Assembly (NCBI GenBank): GCA_023262335.1
Contig: JALRBE010000016.1
Span: 13,593-24,948, forward strand
Reading direction: 5' to 3'
Length of the DNA: 11,356 nucleotides
Origin: Candidatus Saccharimonadia bacterium
GTDB lineage: Bacteria; Patescibacteriota; Saccharimonadia; Saccharimonadales; Saccharimonadaceae
The stretch's first letter is position 1; every line of letters starts with the position of its first letter. The notes under the pieces were generated by a model. The model made no database searches, was not told where the DNA came from, and worked only from the letters and a program-made list of their open reading frames with translations. The translations under genes and the position numbers were made by a program. Positions 6,154 through 11,356 of this stretch are shown here, piece by piece.

Positions 6154-7167
6154 CTAGCCGGTTACGAAGTAATCGAACGAAAACGTTTGGTTCGCGGGAG
6201 CAGGAGCGGCAGCACATATGCTAAAGCCGGTATTGTTACGGTCGACGTAATACTGTGTGGCACCAGCGCCGGCACCGACCGGGCTCACGATCACGCGCGG
6301 CGAGCTGGTATACGCTTGGTTGAAGTTCACGCGGACGAAGCAGCCGGTCGCCGTGCCCGAACCAGTGTTGATGTTCACGGTGCCGGTGGTGTCGGAACCG
6401 CTCACGGATGCCGAGCCGCCGTTGCCGAGTGCCGGGCCGGTGGCGCCGCGGCTTGGCGACGCTCCGGTGAAGGCGATATGGTTTGGTACTTGCAGTACCG
6501 CGTTGCCGCTCAAAATCAGCCTGGTCACGGTAATCTGCGATGCCGTCATGGCGCCGCTGAACGACGACGTTCCCGACACGTTCAAATCACGCATGGTCGT
6601 GCTGCCCTGTACGGCGACGTTTTGCGCCACCTGCAGGTCGTTAATTTGCGTGCTGCCAAGGCTGGTCGTCCCCGAAATCGTCAGGCTCGGGCCTTGTATG
6701 CTGCCGCCGCTTTGGAAGTTGCCTGCCACGTTCAGGTTGCCGCGCATGAGCGTTTGGCCGGCGATGATCGCGTTGCCCTGAATGGTGAGCGTTTGCGCCG
6801 CGCCACCCACGGTCGCGTCGGTGTTCGCAAGTTGTTTCAGCGCGTCTTGGCTCAACTGCTGCGTGGCGATGTTCGGCTCTTCCGGAGGTTTTTGGCTGTT
6901 CAAGTAGCTGACTACCATGACCACCGCAGCTACTGCGACGACTAGCAGGAACAACAGCAAGTATACGTTGACCTTGCGGAAGAACTTCTTGAGCGGCGAA
7001 ATCTTCTTTTCTTCTGGCTTCGGCGTTTCCGGGTGAGCGGCGGCTTGCGCGGCTTTGACCTCGTCCAGCTCTTCAGGACTCATACTCAAAGCATCGGCAG
7101 GGGCCTGCTGTTCAGCGTTCGATTTGTTGCCGTCTGCCGGCGCTTCTGTTTTTTTGTCTGGCTCCAT
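6154..7167 (-). CDS. Single-pass membrane protein with repetitive beta-rich stalk and compact C-terminal domain
   Basis: I do not recognise a named family for this 337-residue protein. Residues 1-65 are charged (Lys, Glu, Pro, Ala) and end in the basic KKFFRK. Residues 68-89 form one strongly hydrophobic helix (YLLLFLLVVAVAAVV and onward). By the positive-inside rule the N-terminus is cytoplasmic and the rest is outside. About 125-226 is a run of short strands alternating hydrophobic and small/polar residues (for example LTISGTTSLGSTQINDL, DLNVSGTSSFSG). This resembles bactofilin or beta-helix repeats and phage fibre stalks. A Gly/Ser/Thr-rich hinge (240-272) leads to a C-terminal domain with RVIVSPVG and YYVDRNNTGFSI and two Cys (276, 318) that could pair. 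The ATG at 7165-7167 has no ribosome binding site. It is divergent from the secreted-protein gene at 7260. Likely a surface-displayed adhesin or fibre, by inference only. Confidence 0.75.
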   Translation of the reverse strand: MEPDKKTEAPADGNKSNAEQQAPADALSMSPEELDEVKAAQAAAHPETPKPEEKKISPLKKFFRKVNVYLLLFLLVVAVAAVVMVVSYLNSQKPPEEPNIATQQLSQDALKQLANTDATVGGAAQTLTIQGNAIIAGQTLMRGNLNVAGNFQSGGSIQGPSLTISGTTSLGSTQINDLQVAQNVAVQGSTTMRDLNVSGTSSFSGAMTASQITVTRLILSGNAVLQVPNHIAFTGASPSRGATGPALGNGGSASVSGSDTTGTVNINTGSGTATGCFVRVNFNQAYTSSPRVIVSPVGAGAGATQYYVDRNNTGFSICAAAPAPANQTFSFDYFVTG

Positions 7168-7183
7168 AGTGATTCGCGTCGCT

Positions 7184-7189
7184 ATTATG
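7184..7189 (-). promoter_or_regulatory. Possible -10 box for the membrane stalk protein gene
   Basis: On the minus strand CATAAT lies 16 bases before the ATG of the gene ending at 6154. No convincing -35 box is found at 16-18 bases. If it is real, the leader is only about 10 bases and carries no ribosome binding site. Weak support. Confidence 0.3.
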
Positions 7190-7218
7190 CTTACGGCTAG
7201 ACTACCATACTTCCCTGT

Positions 7219-7247
7219 TTGATGCTACTGCTTATAGGTGGTAAAAT
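7219..7247 (+). promoter_or_regulatory. Extended -10 promoter of the 7260 gene, giving a very short leader
   Basis: TTGATG (7219-7224), a 17-base spacer and TAAAAT (7242-7247), with TG at 7239-7240 forming a TGn extended -10. Transcription would start near 7254, only about six bases before the ATG at 7260. The only purine-rich stretch, AGGTGG at 7236-7241, is upstream of the -10 box and so is not in the transcript. Translation is therefore probably leaderless or nearly so. Confidence 0.7.
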
Positions 7248-7259
7248 ACGGTAAAGCTT

Positions 7260-8000
7260 ATGCGAAAACGAACAGCTTTGGGATTGTCGAGGTTTTCAGT
7301 GGTGGCGCTACTGATTTCTCTTTGCGGTGCCGTGCCGGTATTGGCGCAAACCGCCAGCTCCGACAACTACAAGGCCTCCGAAATGCAGTTCGGCGCCGGC
7401 TCGTCGGTCGAAAGCTGTTCGGGCAGCTACTGCGCCAGGGCGTCCATTGGCGACATCGCGGGCGGCGAATCAAAAAGCCTCAGCAACACGGCCGCGTTCG
7501 GACCTACGGCGCCGAGCGAACCGAGTCTCGACATGATCATCAACACGGGCGTCGTGAACCTCGGCGTGCTTACCACCGAAGTGCCGGCGACCAAAACGGC
7601 TACCATGAAAATCCGCACTTACCTGACAGATGGCTATACATTGCAAATCACCGGCGAGCCGCCAAAGTATGCAAACCACACGCTCGCGACTCCCGCCGTT
7701 CCTACAGCCTCGACACCCGGCACCGAGCAGTTCGGCATAAACCTCGTCGCGAACACGACGCCGAGCGTCGGTACTAATCCGGAGCAAGTGCCATCGGGCG
7801 AGTTCAGCTTCGGTACGGTACTTGCCAATTACAGCACGCCGAACAGGTTCATGTATTCCAGCGGCGACGTCGTGGCGCGCAGCCTTACGCAAACGGGGCA
7901 AACGGACTACACGGTAAGTTTCATCATTAACATCTCGAACGAAACGCCCGCCGGCCAATTCAAGGGTGAATATTCTGCCGTGATCGTACCGATTTATTAG
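7260..8000 (+). CDS. Secreted protein of unknown function, possible WxL-like surface domain
   Basis: This is a 246-residue exported protein. A Sec signal peptide is clear: basic MRKR, hydrophobic core (about 12-26) and likely cleavage after VLA (29). The mature N-terminal part (30-85) is Ser/Gly-rich with two Cys (53, 58) and no recognised domain. Residues about 90-246 look like a beta-sandwich: GVVNLGVL (97-104), DGYTLQITG (124-132), GTEQFGINLVAN (154-165) and NISNETPAGQF (224-234) close to the C-terminus. The pattern of an N-L-G strand followed by a G-(aromatic)-T-L-x-I strand is reminiscent of WxL cell-wall-binding domains, but the WxL motif itself is absent. Similar elements recur in the protein encoded from 9588. 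There is no anchor helix or sorting signal, so it is either secreted or held non-covalently at the surface. Confidence 0.8.
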   Translation: MRKRTALGLSRFSVVALLISLCGAVPVLAQTASSDNYKASEMQFGAGSSVESCSGSYCARASIGDIAGGESKSLSNTAAFGPTAPSEPSLDMIINTGVVNLGVLTTEVPATKTATMKIRTYLTDGYTLQITGEPPKYANHTLATPAVPTASTPGTEQFGINLVANTTPSVGTNPEQVPSGEFSFGTVLANYSTPNRFMYSSGDVVARSLTQTGQTDYTVSFIINISNETPAGQFKGEYSAVIVPIY

Positions 8001-8056
8001 CTGTTAACCGCCCCATTTTTTCGTGTTTTTTGTGCATATCTTTCGCTATTTGCAGG

Positions 8057-8065
8057 TGCTACAAT
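8057..8065 (+). promoter_or_regulatory. Extended -10 promoter of the beta-propeller gene
   Basis: TG, one base, then TACAAT (8060-8065) forms an extended -10 box. No -35 box matches at the usual distance, which is tolerated in TGn promoters. Transcription would start near 8072, giving a leader of about 26 bases. The preceding gap from 8001 is T-rich with two runs of six or more T but no stem, so no terminator for the upstream gene is called. Confidence 0.55.
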
Positions 8066-8086
8066 GAAAGCACTTAAGCTAATGCG

Positions 8087-8092
8087 AGGAGG
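8087..8092 (+). promoter_or_regulatory. Ribosome binding site deciding the beta-propeller start (AGGAGG)
   Basis: AGGAGG overlaps the first base of the most upstream in-frame GTG (8092), so that codon cannot be the start. The next in-frame GTG at 8098 is five bases downstream and the TTG at 8101 eight bases; either would work. Confidence 0.75.
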
Positions 8093-8097
8093 TGGGT

Positions 8098-9459
8098 GTG
8101 TTGAGAAAAGCAAAGATTCCAATATCGTTTACGCTAATTATAGGGTTGATAATAGGAGGGATTAGCATTGGCACAGCAAGCGCTTTAGTCCCCGGGATTA
8201 ATTCTTTGGTGAACTATGATTCAACCAACACAGCGCCGTCCGTAAACTCCGGAAATCAGACAGCGCGAATTAGTGAAGATGGAAATGTCATCGCCTGGTC
8301 ATCGAGCGCTCATGACGTTGTTGCTGGTGACACGTCAGGGTCTTCACGTGCTATTTATGTGCGCAATATGCAGACCGGAAATACAGCAATTGCAGATGTT
8401 GAACTAACTGGTACTTCATCGGGGGATTCCGATTCTACGGTCTTTGCACTCAGTAGGACGGGTAGGTATGTTGCTTTTTCTGCATCAAGTACAAATATAG
8501 TGTCGACACCTACTGTACCTGCAAGTCCACTTCAATTCCATGTGTATCTTAGAGATACATTATTGAATACAACAATTTTGGTTGACCAAAACGCCTCAGG
8601 GGTTTTAGCGAATGGGGTACTTCATCATCCTAAAGCGATCAGCGTGAGTGACGACGGTAGGTTTGTGTTATTTGAGTCTGGTGCTACAAACTTGCTGCCT
8701 TCAAATAACCCCACGAGTGGCACACATATATACATGAAGGACACACTGACTGGTCAGGTGATTAATCCTGCTGTATCTAACGCAGGCGTTCGTTCGAACG
8801 GAGCTGTTAGCAGCTCACTAGCAAGTTGCGATGGTTCATTGATTGCCTTTACTGCTAACGCAACTAACTTAACATCACAAGATAACGGCCAAACAAACAT
8901 ATACCTTGCAGATATTAGGGGTGGATTTAACATATCGAATATCACTTACAATGCCAATAAGAGTGTGATTTTAGTATCGGTTTCTTGTAACGGTAGGTAT
9001 GTGATAATGAGGTCTTCAGCAACAAATATTACGCCTGATGTAGTTACGGGAACAAATAATCATTATTTTAGATATGATCGTCTGACTAATGAATATGTAC
9101 TTATTGATAAGTCATCGACTGGATATATATCTTCTACAGAGAGTGCTCAGACCCACTCATGGGGATATTCATCAATAGTAAGCGATGACGGCAAAGTAGT
9201 CTTTTTCAGTAACGACAAGAATATGGTAGCTCCTGCGGCATTGAACTCTGCAGAGGTGTATCTACGTAATCCGAAAACAAACACCACAGAGCTTGTGCCT
9301 ATCAACGCATCTGGAGTAGAGAGGGATGGAACGTTTAATACCCAAGCGCTAAGCATAAGCGCTCGAGGCGATTATGTGGTCTACAACTCATATGCCACCA
9401 ACCTAATTCCCGGGATGACTAGTGGTGTCAAAAAATTGGTACTCTCAAAAGTAGAGTAG
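8098..9459 (+). CDS. Secreted seven-repeat beta-propeller protein (TolB/PD40-like)
   Basis: This 453-residue exported protein starts with a signal peptide: LRKAK, a hydrophobic core of about 17 residues and likely cleavage after ASA (29). The mature part holds seven repeats of 52-66 residues, each with a turn and strand of the type S-x-D-G-x-x-V-x-F, then A-T-N-L and I-Y-(L/V)-R-D. The turns are at about residues 59, 119, 184, 243, 296, 362 and 421 (SEDG, SRTG, SDDG, SCDG, SCNG, SDDG, SARG). That count fits a closed seven-bladed propeller. Such domains bind proteins or glycans, or hold enzyme sites; no catalytic motif is seen. The start is GTG 8098 (TTG 8101 also possible), as set by AGGAGG. 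Base use is markedly AT-rich with many ATA and AGA codons, unlike the ATP synthase genes, so recent transfer is plausible. Confidence 0.82.
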   Translation: MLRKAKIPISFTLIIGLIIGGISIGTASALVPGINSLVNYDSTNTAPSVNSGNQTARISEDGNVIAWSSSAHDVVAGDTSGSSRAIYVRNMQTGNTAIADVELTGTSSGDSDSTVFALSRTGRYVAFSASSTNIVSTPTVPASPLQFHVYLRDTLLNTTILVDQNASGVLANGVLHHPKAISVSDDGRFVLFESGATNLLPSNNPTSGTHIYMKDTLTGQVINPAVSNAGVRSNGAVSSSLASCDGSLIAFTANATNLTSQDNGQTNIYLADIRGGFNISNITYNANKSVILVSVSCNGRYVIMRSSATNITPDVVTGTNNHYFRYDRLTNEYVLIDKSSTGYISSTESAQTHSWGYSSIVSDDGKVVFFSNDKNMVAPAALNSAEVYLRNPKTNTTELVPINASGVERDGTFNTQALSISARGDYVVYNSYATNLIPGMTSGVKKLVLSKVE

Positions 9460-9496
9460 GTAATGAAACACTTTGCAAATTGTTGTGGAAAACTAA

Positions 9497-9526
9497 TTGC
9501 ATAAAGTATAGCGCTAATGATAAAAT
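9497..9526 (+). promoter_or_regulatory. Extended -10 promoter of the large secreted protein gene
   Basis: TTGCAT (9497-9502), an 18-base spacer and TAAAAT (9521-9526) with TG at 9518-9519. The nine bases TAAAATACG (9521-9529) are identical to those at the 7242 promoter. Transcription would start near 9533, giving a leader of about 55 bases that contains a small CCCT-AAAA-AGGG hairpin (9538-9549). Confidence 0.7.
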
Positions 9527-9571
9527 ACGCCCGTATCCCCTAAAAAGGGTCACCAATATAAAACAAACATT

Positions 9572-9577
9572 AAGGAG
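9572..9577 (+). promoter_or_regulatory. Ribosome binding site of the large secreted protein gene (AAGGAG)
   Basis: AAGGAG lies ten bases before the ATG at 9588, in an A-rich, unstructured leader. With the extended -10 promoter this suggests good expression. Confidence 0.75.
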
Positions 9578-9587
9578 AGATATACAA

Positions 9588-11356
9588 ATGTATACACTCA
9601 AAGCAATTGCTCGGCGTGCGTCGTTGCTGGGTGCTGCCCTTGCCCTTGCGGTATCGACGGTAACACCTTTTGCACCTGCCGCATTCGCCGATGCGTTGAA
9701 TCCATTGACGGATCGTAGCTTGACGCTCTCCAGCTCTTCGCCGGGTTGGGACTTCTTGGACGGTTCGGGCAACGCGCTCTACGCACCACCGAACAGCGGT
9801 GCGAACGGCCAAAAGACAGGTAACACCTTTGATTTCAAGGTGAGTACGGACAGTACCGCTGACACCGATGGTGCAGGTCCCGATACTGGAACAGGTAATC
9901 CGATCAAGGCCATGACCTTCCAATATTGCGAGACGTCTGCCGGTAACTGTCGTGCTCCTGGCGACAACCTTTGTCAGACAGGTACTACAGGCGGCGGCGA
10001 CTGCGTTTACAAGACAAACGATCAGTCATTAGCAACAGATGATAAGAGAAGTGACCTTGAATTCGTTGCCCCTTCGGCTAGCGAAATCGATCCAGGCGAC
10101 TACGCGTCAATCATCAACACTGCTGGTAACAGCGGCGTTGCTTCGCGGCTTCCACTACGCGACAGCAGCGAAGGCACGTTCGTGGTCTATTACTACGATG
10201 CTGTTAATGACGACTGGAACCAAAGTACTGGTTGGGAACTGACTGCCGAGAACGTTGAGGTGCACAGTGGTGCGCCGGCGGATCAAGGTGACGGCCATGC
10301 GACCGGTAAGAATAACTACGTTACGCTTACTAACACCACAGGCCAGGGCTTGGCAAGTGGTACGCAAATGAAGGTTGTATTCTTCGCTACGGATGCGAAC
10401 TACATTACTAACCCTGGTAGTGGCGCGTTCTTCGTAAAGATCAATACCTACACTGATTATGACGATACGACTCCGGGAACCGTTGCTGTTGATCAGGCTG
10501 ACCTGATTGATGGCGGTGTGACCGTAGCAAACGTCATGAACCAATCAATCAACATCCAAACGAAGGTTCTTGAAACCATGGACTTCTCGGTTGGTGTGGT
10601 TGATCCATATACATTGAATAGTGCCGATACTGACGGTGGTACGCCTGGCGTACAAAGTCCGCTCAAGACGGCTAATGGGGAAGATACGCACGGACAGTGC
10701 AGTCGTATCCTTAAGGGTATGAATGAATCGGATACTAATGAGCCGAAGAATACGTTGCTCATGGGTAACGAAGACGGTGAATTCTCACTTGAGACAGACC
10801 AGACGTACAGCACTCACTCGTACTGGCGCCTCAGCTCCAACTCAAGTGCAGGTGCAACCGTTTACTACTCTGGCAATACGCTTGCGAATACGGTAAACGA
10901 CTTGATCTTGCCTATGAACGCAGCAAGTGAAGCTCCTCAGAGGGGTACTCCACAATTCGGTCTCGCGCTTGCGAACGGATCGAACGCTGACAATACAACG
11001 GTTGGTCCTTACGAAGTAAACTATGCTCGTGAACGAACTCCTGAAAACGCTGGCCAGTTCGGTATATTCGAATACGGTGCCGATAACGCTGCGGGAGCGG
11101 GTGTTCATGCGACTGTTGCTACCGACACGGCAGGCACGAGCTATCATACTCCACGACTATTCCCGCTCATCCCTCGTGCTGCATACGACCAGGGAGCGGG
11201 TATCGTTAACACGGAGTACGGAACTGTCAATACGGCATTCGCATTCGACAGTAACTCGACATACATTCCTGTTGCTCTTGCATCGCAAGACACGGAAGTT
11301 GTCGACTGTGTCACCGGTAAGATGCGCTATGTAGCGAACATCGCGGCGACCACGCC
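9588..11356 (+). CDS. Large secreted surface protein, C-terminus outside the window
   Basis: The frame is open for 589 complete codons and runs off the window. A signal peptide is clear: basic KAIARR, an Ala/Leu core and likely cleavage after AFA (34). The mature protein is rich in Thr, Asn, Asp and Gly and poor in Lys, typical of surface-layer-like or adhesive beta-sandwich proteins. The first domain (about 36-320) holds four Cys (114, 121, 129, 139) in a cluster near MTFQYCETSAGNC. A second part (about 320-589) contains GTPQFGLALANG (453-464) and ends at YVANIAATT, with the next two bases CC compatible with Pro. These elements correspond to parts of the 246-residue protein encoded at 7260. 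If the match holds, the true C-terminus is only some 15-25 residues beyond the window. It has a promoter, ribosome binding site and leader of its own. Function unknown; a structural envelope protein is my inference. Confidence 0.85.
   Translation, partial: MYTLKAIARRASLLGAALALAVSTVTPFAPAAFADALNPLTDRSLTLSSSSPGWDFLDGSGNALYAPPNSGANGQKTGNTFDFKVSTDSTADTDGAGPDTGTGNPIKAMTFQYCETSAGNCRAPGDNLCQTGTTGGGDCVYKTNDQSLATDDKRSDLEFVAPSASEIDPGDYASIINTAGNSGVASRLPLRDSSEGTFVVYYYDAVNDDWNQSTGWELTAENVEVHSGAPADQGDGHATGKNNYVTLTNTTGQGLASGTQMKVVFFATDANYITNPGSGAFFVKINTYTDYDDTTPGTVAVDQADLIDGGVTVANVMNQSINIQTKVLETMDFSVGVVDPYTLNSADTDGGTPGVQSPLKTANGEDTHGQCSRILKGMNESDTNEPKNTLLMGNEDGEFSLETDQTYSTHSYWRLSSNSSAGATVYYSGNTLANTVNDLILPMNAASEAPQRGTPQFGLALANGSNADNTTVGPYEVNYARERTPENAGQFGIFEYGADNAAGAGVHATVATDTAGTSYHTPRLFPLIPRAAYDQGAGIVNTEYGTVNTAFAFDSNSTYIPVALASQDTEVVDCVTGKMRYVANIAATT

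Noticed and set aside
6152..6159. GGCTAGCC palindrome at the end of the stalk protein gene
   Set aside because: It is an 8-base self-complementary site with no loop and no T-run. It is too short for a terminator and no repeat of it is seen nearby.
8010..8035. T-rich stretch after the 7260 gene as a terminator
   Set aside because: There are T runs but no stem-loop before them, so a rho-independent terminator is not supported.
8092..8097. Upstream GTG as the start of the propeller gene
   Set aside because: Its first base is part of the AGGAGG ribosome binding site, so no spacing is left; the start is better placed at 8098 or 8101.
8154..8159. Second AGGAGG inside the propeller gene
   Set aside because: It encodes Ile-Gly-Gly in the signal peptide core and no start codon follows at a usable distance in a meaningful frame.
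8082..8165. 27-codon out-of-frame leader ORF overlapping the propeller start
   Set aside because: It has no ribosome binding site of its own and its product has no sign of selection. A regulatory upstream ORF cannot be supported.
8791..8800. Perfect palindrome CGTTCGAACG
   Set aside because: It is inside coding sequence, single, and explained by Arg-Ser-Asn codons; no operator role is suggested.

Overview
The window looks like chromosomal DNA from a Patescibacteria/CPR bacterium, most likely a Saccharibacteria-type (TM7) organism. This rests on the divergent, tail-extended F1 subunits and on the style of the exported proteins. The taxon is an inference, because no rRNA or other phylogenetic marker is present. 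The normal code is used (TGA, TAG and TAA all act as stops). The ATP synthase half is GC-rich (57% and 67% in two hand-counted 60-base lines). One gene, 8098-9459, is clearly more AT-rich (about 37-40% GC in most lines counted).

Left half (1-5210, + strand): the downstream part of an F-type ATP synthase operon in the classical order b-delta-alpha-gamma-beta-epsilon (atpF 3' end, atpH, atpA, atpG, atpD, atpC). Every gene junction overlaps (4, 14, 1, 1 and 1 nt), so translation is probably coupled throughout. The catalytic machinery is intact: P-loops in alpha and beta, the catalytic Glu of beta and the arginine finger of alpha. The periphery is remodelled. Alpha and beta carry Ala/Pro/Glu/Lys-rich C-terminal tails, beta and epsilon have N-terminal tails, epsilon lacks its C-terminal helical domain, and delta keeps a recognisable C-terminal half but has an unrecognisable N-terminal half.

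Middle (5213-7167, - strand): an endonuclease/exonuclease/phosphatase (EEP) superfamily enzyme lies tail-to-tail with atpC, with only 2 nt between the stop codons. It has a textbook TTGACA-17-TATTAT promoter. Upstream of it is a single-pass membrane protein with a repetitive beta-rich stalk and a compact C-terminal domain, probably displayed outside the cell.

Right half (7260-11356, + strand): three exported proteins, each with its own extended -10 (TGn) promoter. They are a 246-residue secreted protein, a secreted seven-repeat beta-propeller with foreign base composition, and a large secreted protein (at least 589 residues) that runs off the window. The first and third appear to share a C-terminal module. 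Together with the divergent membrane-anchored stalk protein, this half is a cell-surface locus and is the least described part of the window. No RNA genes, CRISPR arrays, insertion sequences or convincing rho-independent terminators were seen. No intergenic gap exceeds about 130 bases.
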